Positions 1 to 5,906 of a stretch of 5,906 nucleotides of DNA are shown here, in pieces. Numbering within the stretch: position 1 is the first letter of the stretch; every line of letters starts with the position of its first letter. The DNA lies in the NCBI GenBank assembly GCA_900771045.1, contig CAAGMM010000441.1, positions 1-5,906 on the forward strand, given 5' to 3'. A program made the position numbers and the translations under genes. The DNA is from Bacteroidales bacterium. GTDB taxonomy: Bacteria; Bacteroidota; Bacteroidia; Bacteroidales; F082. The notes beneath the pieces are model-generated. The model worked only from the letters and a program-made list of their open reading frames with translations, ran no database searches and was not told the origin of the DNA.

Positions 1-2987
1 GAGAGTATATCGCCACGGCACACAAATTGCAAGTGGGACATCCGCCTGGAGCACCGCTCTTCCAGATGATCGGACGATTCTTCTCGCTGTTCGCCTTCGG
101 CGACGTCACCAAAGTCGCATTGATGGTCAACATTATGTCGGCGTTGTGCAGCAGCTTCACCGTGCTGTTTCTGTTCTGGTCTATCACACTCCTCGCGAAA
201 AAGATCTGGAACGTTGATGAAGATTGTAACAAGGGCAACCGTATCGCCGTCATCGGAGCGGGAATAATCGGTGCGACAGCCTACACTTTCACCGAGAGTT
301 TCTGGTTCTCAGCCGTCGAAGGCGAAGTATATGCTATGTCGTCGATGTTTACGGCTATAACGTTTTGGGCTATCCTCAAATGGGAGGAAAACGCCTCAGA
401 CTCAAACAGTTACCGCTGGATTCTGTTCATCGCATACCTCATCGGGCTTTCCATAGGCGTGCACCTTCTGAATCTGCTCTGCATCCCGGCTATCGTTTAC
501 GTGGTCTATTTCAAGAAATACAAGACGACGGTCAAGGGATTCATACTCGCAGGCATATTGTCAGTCGTGCTTCTCGCATTCGTCCAAATGCTGCTTATCC
601 CGCAGATAGTCGCCCTCGCGAGAAACGTCGAACTGTTCTTCGTCAACTCGCTCGGACTGCCGTTCCACAGTGGGACGATATTCTATTTCGCCGCACTTAT
701 CGCATTGATTATCTGGGGTCTTTATTATACTCATCTCCATAAAAAAGTCATACTCAACGTCTGCATCTTGTCGCTGATGTTCATTATAATAGGATATTCG
801 TCCTTCTTTATGCTGATAATCCGCGCCAACGCCGATACTCCCATAAACGAAAACGAACCCAAAGACGCCATTTCGATGCTTTCGTACCTCAACCGCGACC
901 AATACGGCTCGTGGCCTTTGCTCTACGGCCCTTATTATATGGCGAAAATCATTGATGGCGAAGACGAAACACCGATTTATATCCGCGACAGCAAGAAAGG
1001 GCGTTACGTCATCACTGACCCGAGAATTTCCACAAAACCCGTCTATGATGAAAACATGATGACCGTCTTCCCACGAATGTGGAACGGCTCAAAAAGTACA
1101 TTTAAAAATGTTTACGAACGCTATATCGACAAGTCGAAAATGGTCTATGTTGACGAAAGATATGGTAACGGCACATCAAAACGCGTGGCCCGCCCCACTT
1201 TCGGACAAAATTTAGCCTTCTTCCTTGATTATCAATGCGGTTGGATGTACTGGCGTTACTTTATGTGGAACTTCGTCGGCCGTCAGAATGACATTGAAGG
1301 ACAAGGCGAAATCGAGAACGGCAACTGGCTGAGCGGCATCAACTTCTTAGATAAGATACGCCTCGGAGACCAGAAAAACCTTCCGACGAGTATGAAAAAC
1401 CCGTCGAGGACGAACTATTACTTCCTTCCGCTCATCCTTGGTCTGATCGGCCTCGCCTTCCATCTTAAAAATCAGATGAAAGACACATGGATCGTGTTCC
1501 TCCTTTTCTTTATGACGGGTCTCGCCATCGTCATTTACCTCAACCAGACACCTTATCAGCCGCGAGAAAGAGACTATTCGTATGCCGGCTCCTTCTACGC
1601 TTTCGCGATGTGGATAGGCCTCGGCGTGATGTCTGTTGCGGAAATGCTTTCCAAAGCCTTGAAAAACAAGCATTTATGTTCATACGTCGCCATCGTCGCC
1701 TGCCTTTCCGTTCCCATCGTGATGGGCGCACAGGGCTGGGAAGGCCATAACAGAAGCGGTAAGACCGCGGCCCGCGACTGGGGACGTAACTACCTCGTAA
1801 ACCTACCCGAAAACGCGGTGATCGTCACACGCGGCGATAACGACACCTTCCCTCTGTGGTACGTCCAAGAAGTAGAGGGATTCCGCACCGACGTGAGAGT
1901 GTGCAACTTCATGCTCTCGTCCGGTTACTGGTATGTCCATCAGATGCAGCGCAAGACCTACGAATCAGACCCACTGCCGCTTTCGCTTTCGCACGCCCAG
2001 TACGAGCAGGGAGTCAACGAACGCGTTGTCGTTCAAGACGTCTTCCACGACACAATCGAACTGAAACAGGCTATAGAATTTGTGAGAAGCGAAGATCCGC
2101 GTACAAAGGTGAAACTTTCGACAGGAGAATATATCAACGTCTTCCCAACCAAAACCTTGAAGATAACAATCGATGAAAAGGCCAAAGACGCTATAATTAA
2201 AAACGGCATAGTTCCCGCAGAACGACGCAATGAAATTGTGAATCAAATCGTTTGGACCGTAAAGTCAAAAGAACTTTACAAAAACGACCTTATGCTTCTC
2301 GACTTCTTTGCCAATAACGACTGGAAACGCGCGGTGTATTTCACGAGTCTGAGTGACGTTCAGGATATTCTCGGATTAGAACGCTATATGCACCAGGAAG
2401 GCCTTGCGCACCGCTTTATGCCTATCGTGGCGAAAGACGGTTATTATGCGAACTATGGCGGCATCAACGTCGAAGAGTCATACGACCTTCTCGTAAACAA
2501 GGTGCAGTGGGGCGGACTCAACAAACCAAACGTCACCGTTGACCCCGAAAGCGCACGCAGCGTCCAGTTTGTGAGACAGACGGCCTATATGCGTCTCGCC
2601 AAAGCCCTCGCAGATAAAAAGGATTATGAAAGGGCGGTGAACGTCCTCGATAAATGTATCGAGTTCTTCCCTAACGAAAAAATCCCATTCGACTACTATA
2701 TGCTGCAGTATCCCGACATTTACTATAAATGCGGCGCTATGGATAAAGGAGATAATGTCGTGAAAACAATCGAACAGATAGCAACCGAAAATATTGAATA
2801 TTACGGAAGCCTGCCGAAAAAACTCCAAGTGTATTATGTGGAAGACCTCCGCGATTCTATGGCGATGCTGAATCACCTTGCAGACGTCACCCGCCGTAAC
2901 GGACGCACCGACATCTCCACCACTTTGAAGAAAAAAGTCGATGATTATTGGGAACAATTCCAACTTTTGTTTAATGAGGCACTTTAA
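1..2987 (+). CDS. DUF2723 / TMEM260-like integral membrane glycosyltransferase (GT117-type), 5' partial
   Basis: The gene is open at the left edge: the frame reads EYIATAHK before the TTG at 27, so that TTG is an internal leucine codon and the true start lies upstream. Residues are numbered from the codon at 3-5. Visible family motifs are GHPPGAPL (12-19), SFWFSAVEGEVYAMS (99-113), GVHLLNL (152-158), INENEPKD (281-288), PRERDYSYAGSF (520-531) and GDNDTFPLWY (611-620). About six or seven hydrophobic helices lie before residue 275 and three between 470 and 580. The rest is soluble, with a TPR-like helical part near 855-930. The family has a GT-C-like fold and uses lipid-linked sugars; human TMEM260 is a protein O-mannosyltransferase. 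By inference this protein glycosylates proteins or glycans on the outer face of the inner membrane; donor and acceptor cannot be read from the sequence. The 994 visible residues suggest that only some 50-70 are missing. It ends in TAA; no clear terminator follows. Confidence 0.9.
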   Translation, partial: EYIATAHKLQVGHPPGAPLFQMIGRFFSLFAFGDVTKVALMVNIMSALCSSFTVLFLFWSITLLAKKIWNVDEDCNKGNRIAVIGAGIIGATAYTFTESFWFSAVEGEVYAMSSMFTAITFWAILKWEENASDSNSYRWILFIAYLIGLSIGVHLLNLLCIPAIVYVVYFKKYKTTVKGFILAGILSVVLLAFVQMLLIPQIVALARNVELFFVNSLGLPFHSGTIFYFAALIALIIWGLYYTHLHKKVILNVCILSLMFIIIGYSSFFMLIIRANADTPINENEPKDAISMLSYLNRDQYGSWPLLYGPYYMAKIIDGEDETPIYIRDSKKGRYVITDPRISTKPVYDENMMTVFPRMWNGSKSTFKNVYERYIDKSKMVYVDERYGNGTSKRVARPTFGQNLAFFLDYQCGWMYWRYFMWNFVGRQNDIEGQGEIENGNWLSGINFLDKIRLGDQKNLPTSMKNPSRTNYYFLPLILGLIGLAFHLKNQMKDTWIVFLLFFMTGLAIVIYLNQTPYQPRERDYSYAGSFYAFAMWIGLGVMSVAEMLSKALKNKHLCSYVAIVACLSVPIVMGAQGWEGHNRSGKTAARDWGRNYLVNLPENAVIVTRGDNDTFPLWYVQEVEGFRTDVRVCNFMLSSGYWYVHQMQRKTYESDPLPLSLSHAQYEQGVNERVVVQDVFHDTIELKQAIEFVRSEDPRTKVKLSTGEYINVFPTKTLKITIDEKAKDAIIKNGIVPAERRNEIVNQIVWTVKSKELYKNDLMLLDFFANNDWKRAVYFTSLSDVQDILGLERYMHQEGLAHRFMPIVAKDGYYANYGGINVEESYDLLVNKVQWGGLNKPNVTVDPESARSVQFVRQTAYMRLAKALADKKDYERAVNVLDKCIEFFPNEKIPFDYYMLQYPDIYYKCGAMDKGDNVVKTIEQIATENIEYYGSLPKKLQVYYVEDLRDSMAMLNHLADVTRRNGRTDISTTLKKKVDDYWEQFQLLFNEAL

Positions 2988-3010
2988 TTAAGGTAAAAGA
3001 GATTTTTTTG

Positions 3011-3018
3011 TATCTTTG
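3011..3018 (+). promoter_or_regulatory. Bacteroidetes-type -7 promoter box (TATCTTTG)
   Basis: TATCTTTG matches the TAnnTTTG consensus of the Bacteroidetes housekeeping sigma factor exactly. It lies 22 bp before the ATG at 3041, giving a predicted transcript start near 3022-3025 and a 5' leader of under 20 nt. No convincing TTTG -33 box is seen at the usual spacing; the region there (around 2983-2990) reads TTTAATTA. It would drive the small transporter gene and probably the lipoprotein gene behind it. The box also covers the in-frame TTG at 3008, which argues against that codon as the start. Confidence 0.65.
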
Positions 3019-3040
3019 TAAGATAAAAACGGATTTTGAT

Positions 3041-3370
3041 ATGTCAAAAACAGTAGAAATAATAGTTTTCTCTATTTTCCAGTCGGCGTTTCTCGCAGTA
3101 GCCCAACTGCTTCTCAAAATGGGCTTCGACAGAATCACGGCACACGCGTCAGCGACATGGTCGTATATGAAGCTGTACATTTTAAACTGGCATTTGTGGG
3201 TCGCGGCATTCTCCTACAGCATAGGTATGGGACTGTGGTTCTATATGCTGAAGAAATTCCCGCTGAACGTGGTCTATCCGCTCACAAGTATCAGCTACAT
3301 TTTCACGGCCATACTCGGAATAGCCTTCCTTCACGAACAGATGAACGTCTATTCATGGCTCGGAATTTGA
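3041..3370 (+). CDS. Small EamA/DMT-family membrane transporter, apparently cut short by an in-frame UGA in its last helix
   Basis: The 109-residue product has hydrophobic segments near residues 5-27, 48-70 and 74-98, plus the start of a fourth at 104. Features typical of small four-helix drug/metabolite transporters (EmrE- and ArnE/ArnF-like) are AQLLLKMG near the end of helix 1, FPLNVVYPLTSISYIF in helix 3 and FLHEQ before helix 4. These act in the inner membrane, usually as dimers, to export or flip small molecules or lipid-linked compounds; the substrate here is unknown. ATG 3041 is chosen over TTG 3008 because a promoter box sits at 3011-3018. The product ends at WLGI with TGA (3368-3370), yet the same frame continues LIMAGVAFIAQ to TGA at 3404-3406, which is what the end of helix 4 should look like. 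A full version would be 121 residues, so this may be a recent pseudogene, a sequencing error or a truncated protein. Family call fairly sure; functional state unsure. Confidence 0.7.
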   Translation: MSKTVEIIVFSIFQSAFLAVAQLLLKMGFDRITAHASATWSYMKLYILNWHLWVAAFSYSIGMGLWFYMLKKFPLNVVYPLTSISYIFTAILGIAFLHEQMNVYSWLGI

Positions 3371-3406
3371 CTTATTATGGCAGGTGTGGCATTTATCGCT
3401 CAATGA
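3368..3406 (+). other. In-frame continuation of the small transporter after the premature UGA
   Basis: After TGA at 3368-3370, eleven in-frame codons read LIMAGVAFIAQ, followed by TGA at 3404-3406. The segment is hydrophobic, has the glycine-containing LIxAGVxxIA pattern common at the end of helix 4 in this superfamily, and directly extends the preceding WLGI. No frame change is needed to join the two parts, so a single base substitution is the simplest explanation. The original codon could have been GGA (Gly), TTA (Leu) or another codon one base from TGA; glycine or a hydrophobic residue would suit the site. Confidence 0.6.
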
Positions 3407-3418
3407 TTAAATACATTT

Positions 3419-3727
3419 ATGATGAAAAAGATATTCACAGTAGTTATCGCTCTCCTCACGACAATGACTTTTGTCTCTTGTTCGCCTTCAATTGAGGGAA
3501 ATTGGGAGGAAAAAACGACAAAAATAACGATGAACCTGTATAAAGACGGCTCTCTGAGTGTCAGCGGTTCCCCATATACAAACTGGCAGAAAGATGACGA
3601 CCAACTCATTCTGACAATTAAAAATGAAGATTCGTCTTCGTCTGACACTTTCGAAATAAAGAAACTGACTAAGACTGATATGGTTTTAGTCCAAGACGGC
3701 TACGAATTGAAATTCGTAAGAAAATAA
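3419..3727 (+). CDS. Small lipoprotein with a lipocalin-like beta-rich domain
   Basis: The 102-residue product starts MMKK, has a hydrophobic stretch at 5-19 and a lipobox-like TFVSC with the acceptor cysteine at 21, so it is predicted to be cleaved by signal peptidase II and lipidated. The mature part alternates short beta-strand-like stretches: IEGNWEE, KITMNLYKDGSLSV, QLILTIKNE, DTFEIKKLT, DMVLVQDGYELKFVRK. This fits the small lipocalin-like lipoproteins common in Bacteroidetes, but no specific family or ligand can be named. Residues after the cysteine (SPSIEG) lack the K/D/E-rich export signal for surface lipoproteins, so a periplasm-facing position is more likely. There are two adjacent ATG codons (3419 and 3422); either could be used, and no Shine-Dalgarno sequence decides it. 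The gene lies 12 bp after the second UGA of the transporter, in the same frame, and is probably co-transcribed. It ends in TAA. Confidence 0.65.
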   Translation: MMKKIFTVVIALLTTMTFVSCSPSIEGNWEEKTTKITMNLYKDGSLSVSGSPYTNWQKDDDQLILTIKNEDSSSSDTFEIKKLTKTDMVLVQDGYELKFVRK

Positions 3728-3751
3728 TTACAAAACCTGCGTAAAAACATC

Positions 3752-5797
3752 TCACGAAGATTTCACTACGACTGCTGATGTTTCTGAAAAAATAATTCTG
3801 CACTTGTCTGAGAGCGTTTCGGCGGCCTTTTCCATCGAGTAATGTCCTTTGCCGAAAACAATGGCGTAATCAGCGTTGATTTTGAACGCCTCCGCCCTAC
3901 TCCGCCCATCATAAAGGACTATAAGACTGCCGCCGAACGAAATCAAATCACACCGTTTGACGAAAACGCCGTCCCCGTCGAAATCGTCATCCAAATCGAC
4001 AAAGGCAATGTTTTTAACGCCGCGACGCACGAAATCATTTTTCAGGCTGAAATCGAAAATTGATTTGTCGGCGCGAAAAATACTGTCACAAACGACTACG
4101 GCATTTCGCTCATAAAAAAAGGCAATCGCAGTACTTTTTCTGACATTATAAGCAGTAAATCCCTCATTATCAATCCTTTCCATTTTAACGAATATATTTC
4201 CGACGCAGAAAAGCAAAATGCATGACAGCGAAATTAAAACTAAAGGCCGCTTGTTGTCAATACTAACGATAAAGCACAGCGTGACAAAAAACGCGACTAA
4301 CGAAATAAACTGTAATTCATTGATATACAAATCTTTTATCATTGAAAAAGGTAATTCTTCCACCATCGAAACGCCTAAATTCATTACCCAAATCATTTTT
4401 TTAACGCACCAAGCCGTGGCAAGATTCAGATAAGGAATGAAAGAGACGAGCAGCATAATCATTCCGCCTATAATGACAACCGTCGAAAGAGGCGTCATAA
4501 AAAGGTTGCTGAGCCAGAAATAAAGCGGGAACTGATTGAAATAGAATATTGTAAACGGTGCCGTGGCGAATTGTGCGGCCAAGGTGACGGAAGTCAGTTC
4601 CCAAATCTTGTCGAGGATTTTGTTTTTGATATAAAAAACGTTATAAATGGGACGCTGCAGCACGACAATTCCGATGACGGCGGCGTAAGACAATTGAAAA
4701 CCAATGTTAAACAGATCTTCCGGCTCTATTGCGAGTATAACGAAAGCCGAAGCCGCTATTGAATTGATAATCAATCCATTACGTTTAATGATTTTCCCAA
4801 TTACGATAAAACTTATCATAATAGTGGCACGTAGAATTGACGGCGCGAGTCCGGCGACAAAGGCGTAAATCCACATTATCAACAGCAAAATGCAGAATTT
4901 CAATATCCTAAAGACGGCTCCGCGTTTGTCGAAGAAGGACAGCATAGTGCTGAAGACGAGGAAAATGATGCCGACGTGCAATCCTGACACGCAGAGGACG
5001 TGCATTGAGCCGGCCGTGACATAATTCTGCCGTAATTCGGGAGGAAGTTCGTCGTCGTAACCGAGCAAAACAGCCGCCGCAACGGCATATTCGTCACCTT
5101 CGATTCCAAGCTTCCCCATCGTTTCAAGCAGGAAGTCACGCAAAGCGTACGAAAGCGAAAAAAGAGGATTCTTCTTATTGATATTCAACGATATATATGA
5201 GTTTTTCGCGAGATAAACCTGATGCGTCACGCCTTTTCGCAAAAGATAACGTTGATAGTCAAACTGTTCCGGGTTAGCCGGCGGCTGAACGGTTTCAACA
5301 TCAGCTTCAAAGGCTATTACGTCTCCGTATTTCAAAGTACAATAGCTCGAATCCTTTTCAAGATACGCAATGACGAGACCTGAGGCGGGATGAAGATTTC
5401 CAAGGCTGTCGCGTGCCGCCATCATTTCGAGTTCCGTCTTGCAAACGTTTGTTTTCTCCGTGACTTCCTCCCTAACGCGGGCGATATAAAGTTTGTCGGC
5501 ATTTATATTCTCGTTTGAGTTGATAATATGAGTGCGTTCACAATAACCGAGGTTTGCCGTCGCCGTGAGAAAACCAGTCACAAAGAGGGTTATATTCATA
5601 ACGGCGGTCCAAATCGTGCCGTTATAAGATTTGTTAAAAAACCTTAACAGAAAAACGAGTATCAGAATAAGTCCGATGACCGAAAAAGCAAGCAGCGGTA
5701 CCGGCAATTCAGTAGGCGCGCATTGACGCAGGGCGAGCCAAATGCCTGTTGCATAAGGAATTATGAGTCTCAAAAAAGGATATTTGAACCAATTCAT
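3752..5797 (-). CDS. comEC: ComEC/Rec2 family DNA-uptake channel protein without a metallo-beta-lactamase domain
   Basis: The 681-residue protein is the inner-membrane channel that carries single-stranded DNA into the cytoplasm in natural transformation. Residues 1-85 hold the first hydrophobic helices. Residues 95-205 form the soluble N-terminal OB-fold-like (DUF4131) part, with the family signature NPEQFDYQRYLLRKGV at 175-190. The competence domain spans about 237-535 and carries LLGYDDELPPELRQ (244-257), HVLCVSGLHVG (266-276), LAPSILRATIM (317-327), NIGFQLSYAAVIGI (364-377) and FATAPFTIFYFNQFPLYFWLSN (split here: FATAPFTIF 410-418, FPLYFWLSN 423-431). The last 140 residues are soluble and beta-rich but lack the HxHxDH motif, so the nuclease-like C-terminal domain of longer homologs is absent or degenerate; shorter versions are usual in Bacteroidetes. 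The ATG at 5797 gives MNWFKYPFLR, a normal beginning for the family. The gene is convergent with the lipoprotein gene. Whether this organism is transformable cannot be told from this gene alone. Confidence 0.93.
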   Translation of the reverse strand: MNWFKYPFLRLIIPYATGIWLALRQCAPTELPVPLLAFSVIGLILILVFLLRFFNKSYNGTIWTAVMNITLFVTGFLTATANLGYCERTHIINSNENINADKLYIARVREEVTEKTNVCKTELEMMAARDSLGNLHPASGLVIAYLEKDSSYCTLKYGDVIAFEADVETVQPPANPEQFDYQRYLLRKGVTHQVYLAKNSYISLNINKKNPLFSLSYALRDFLLETMGKLGIEGDEYAVAAAVLLGYDDELPPELRQNYVTAGSMHVLCVSGLHVGIIFLVFSTMLSFFDKRGAVFRILKFCILLLIMWIYAFVAGLAPSILRATIMISFIVIGKIIKRNGLIINSIAASAFVILAIEPEDLFNIGFQLSYAAVIGIVVLQRPIYNVFYIKNKILDKIWELTSVTLAAQFATAPFTIFYFNQFPLYFWLSNLFMTPLSTVVIIGGMIMLLVSFIPYLNLATAWCVKKMIWVMNLGVSMVEELPFSMIKDLYINELQFISLVAFFVTLCFIVSIDNKRPLVLISLSCILLFCVGNIFVKMERIDNEGFTAYNVRKSTAIAFFYERNAVVVCDSIFRADKSIFDFSLKNDFVRRGVKNIAFVDLDDDFDGDGVFVKRCDLISFGGSLIVLYDGRSRAEAFKINADYAIVFGKGHYSMEKAAETLSDKCRIIFSETSAVVVKSS

Positions 5798-5839
5798 TCT
5801 GATGGATTTTTTCTGCGCAATTTAATTAGAAAAAACCGA

Positions 5840-5847
5840 CAAAAATC
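5840..5847 (-). promoter_or_regulatory. Possible -7 box for comEC (GATTTTTG)
   Basis: Read on the - strand, GATTTTTG matches TAnnTTTG at all but the first base. It lies 42 bp upstream of the comEC ATG, which would give a leader of roughly 35 nt. No clear TTTG is found at the proper -33 spacing, and the region is AT-rich, so a chance match is quite possible. Confidence 0.25.
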
Positions 5848-5869
5848 ATTATGTTTCAAATAATTAAGT

Positions 5870-5877
5870 TAATTTTC
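5870..5877 (+). promoter_or_regulatory. Possible divergent -7 box (TAATTTTC)
   Basis: TAATTTTC differs from TAnnTTTG only in the last base. It would start a rightward transcript near 5884, right at the foot of the hairpin at 5883-5903. A similar near-match, TATGTTTC, lies at 5850-5857. Neither has a clear -33 box, and AT-rich sequence yields such matches easily, so this is a weak call that rests mainly on the position of the hairpin. Confidence 0.2.
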
Positions 5878-5882
5878 ATTAA

Positions 5883-5903
5883 GGTGGGTTCTATAAATTC
5901 ACC
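5883..5903 (+). other. Candidate RNA hairpin at the 5' end of a rightward transcript
   Basis: The arm GGUGGGUU (5883-5890) pairs with AAUUCACC (5896-5903) over eight consecutive base pairs around the five-base loop CUAUA. Two of the pairs are G-U, so the stem is complete only in + strand RNA; on the - strand they become A-C mismatches. That strand bias suggests an RNA element for a gene lying to the right of the window rather than part of the comEC leader. It is followed by GAA and then the window ends, so no U-tract is visible and a terminator cannot be supported. The class of element is not recognised. Confidence 0.35.
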
Positions 5904-5906
5904 GAA

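Noticed and set aside
2478..2963. Open frame of 161 codons on the - strand inside the DUF2723 gene
   Set aside because: It lies fully antisense to a gene with strong family motifs, and its translation shows no recognisable domain. The same holds for the other shorter overlapping frames across both long genes.
2982..3009. TTAATTAA palindrome plus T-tract after the DUF2723 stop as a terminator
   Set aside because: The palindrome has no loop and only A-T pairs in its core, and the T-tract is 11 bases away. The T-tract directly precedes the -7 box and fits a promoter region better.
3008..3040. Upstream TTG start for the small transporter, adding 11 residues
   Set aside because: The -7 promoter box at 3011-3018 overlaps it, so the transcript would begin downstream of the TTG; ATG 3041 also gives a usual N-terminus.
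3368..3406. Selenocysteine or a changed genetic code (UGA as Trp or Gly) to explain the internal UGA
   Set aside because: The two long genes contain no internal UGA and use TGG for all tryptophans. The transporter frame must itself end at UGA 3404, or it would run into the lipoprotein. A small ATGGCA/TGGCAT near-hairpin with loop GGTG at 3377-3392 has a G-G mismatch and lies too close to the UGA to be a convincing SECIS, and this family has no known Sec site there.
3701..3718. Inverted repeat TACGAATT / AATTCGTA at the end of the lipoprotein gene as a bidirectional terminator
   Set aside because: The arms are perfect but separated by only two bases, AT-rich, inside the coding region and not followed by a T-tract on either strand. 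A repeat of this size can arise by chance in 6 kb.
3728..3754. Readthrough extension of ComEC: after its UGA, seven in-frame codons lead to TAA
   Set aside because: Seven open codons after a stop are expected by chance and the short peptide shows no family resemblance. It does not support UGA recoding.

Overview
The window looks like chromosomal DNA from a member of the Bacteroidota, probably the order Bacteroidales. The grounds are a DUF2723/TMEM260-like membrane glycosyltransferase of the kind abundant in that phylum, a ComEC of the shorter type without a metallo-beta-lactamase domain, a small lipoprotein of lipocalin-like character, starts without a Shine-Dalgarno sequence, and a TAnnTTTG-type -7 promoter box at 3011-3018. 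The genus cannot be told from the sequence alone. The code is standard: the two long genes have no internal UGA and use TGG throughout for tryptophan.

Layout from left to right. (1) Positions 1-2987, + strand: a DUF2723 membrane protein cut by the left edge; only its first membrane segment and the start of the first extracytoplasmic loop are missing. (2) Positions 2988-3040: a short spacer with a good Bacteroidetes -7 box. (3) Positions 3041-3370, + strand: a small four-helix EamA/DMT-type transporter whose last helix is interrupted by an in-frame UGA. The frame stays open for 11 more family-like codons, to a second UGA at 3404-3406. (4) Positions 3419-3727, + strand: a 102-residue lipoprotein. 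(5) Positions 3752-5797, - strand: comEC, convergent with the lipoprotein gene and 24 bp from it. (6) Positions 5798-5906: an AT-rich, probably divergent intergenic region upstream of comEC. At its right end is a hairpin that pairs fully only as + strand RNA, so it may be the leader of a gene beyond the window.

The genes do not form an obvious single pathway. The first acts on glycosylation at the inner membrane, the small transporter may export or flip a small molecule or lipid-linked compound, the lipoprotein is of unknown function, and comEC serves DNA uptake. There is no sign of a mobile element, CRISPR array, tRNA or rRNA, and I see no new multi-gene system. The points most worth checking are the premature UGA in the transporter and the hairpin at the right edge.
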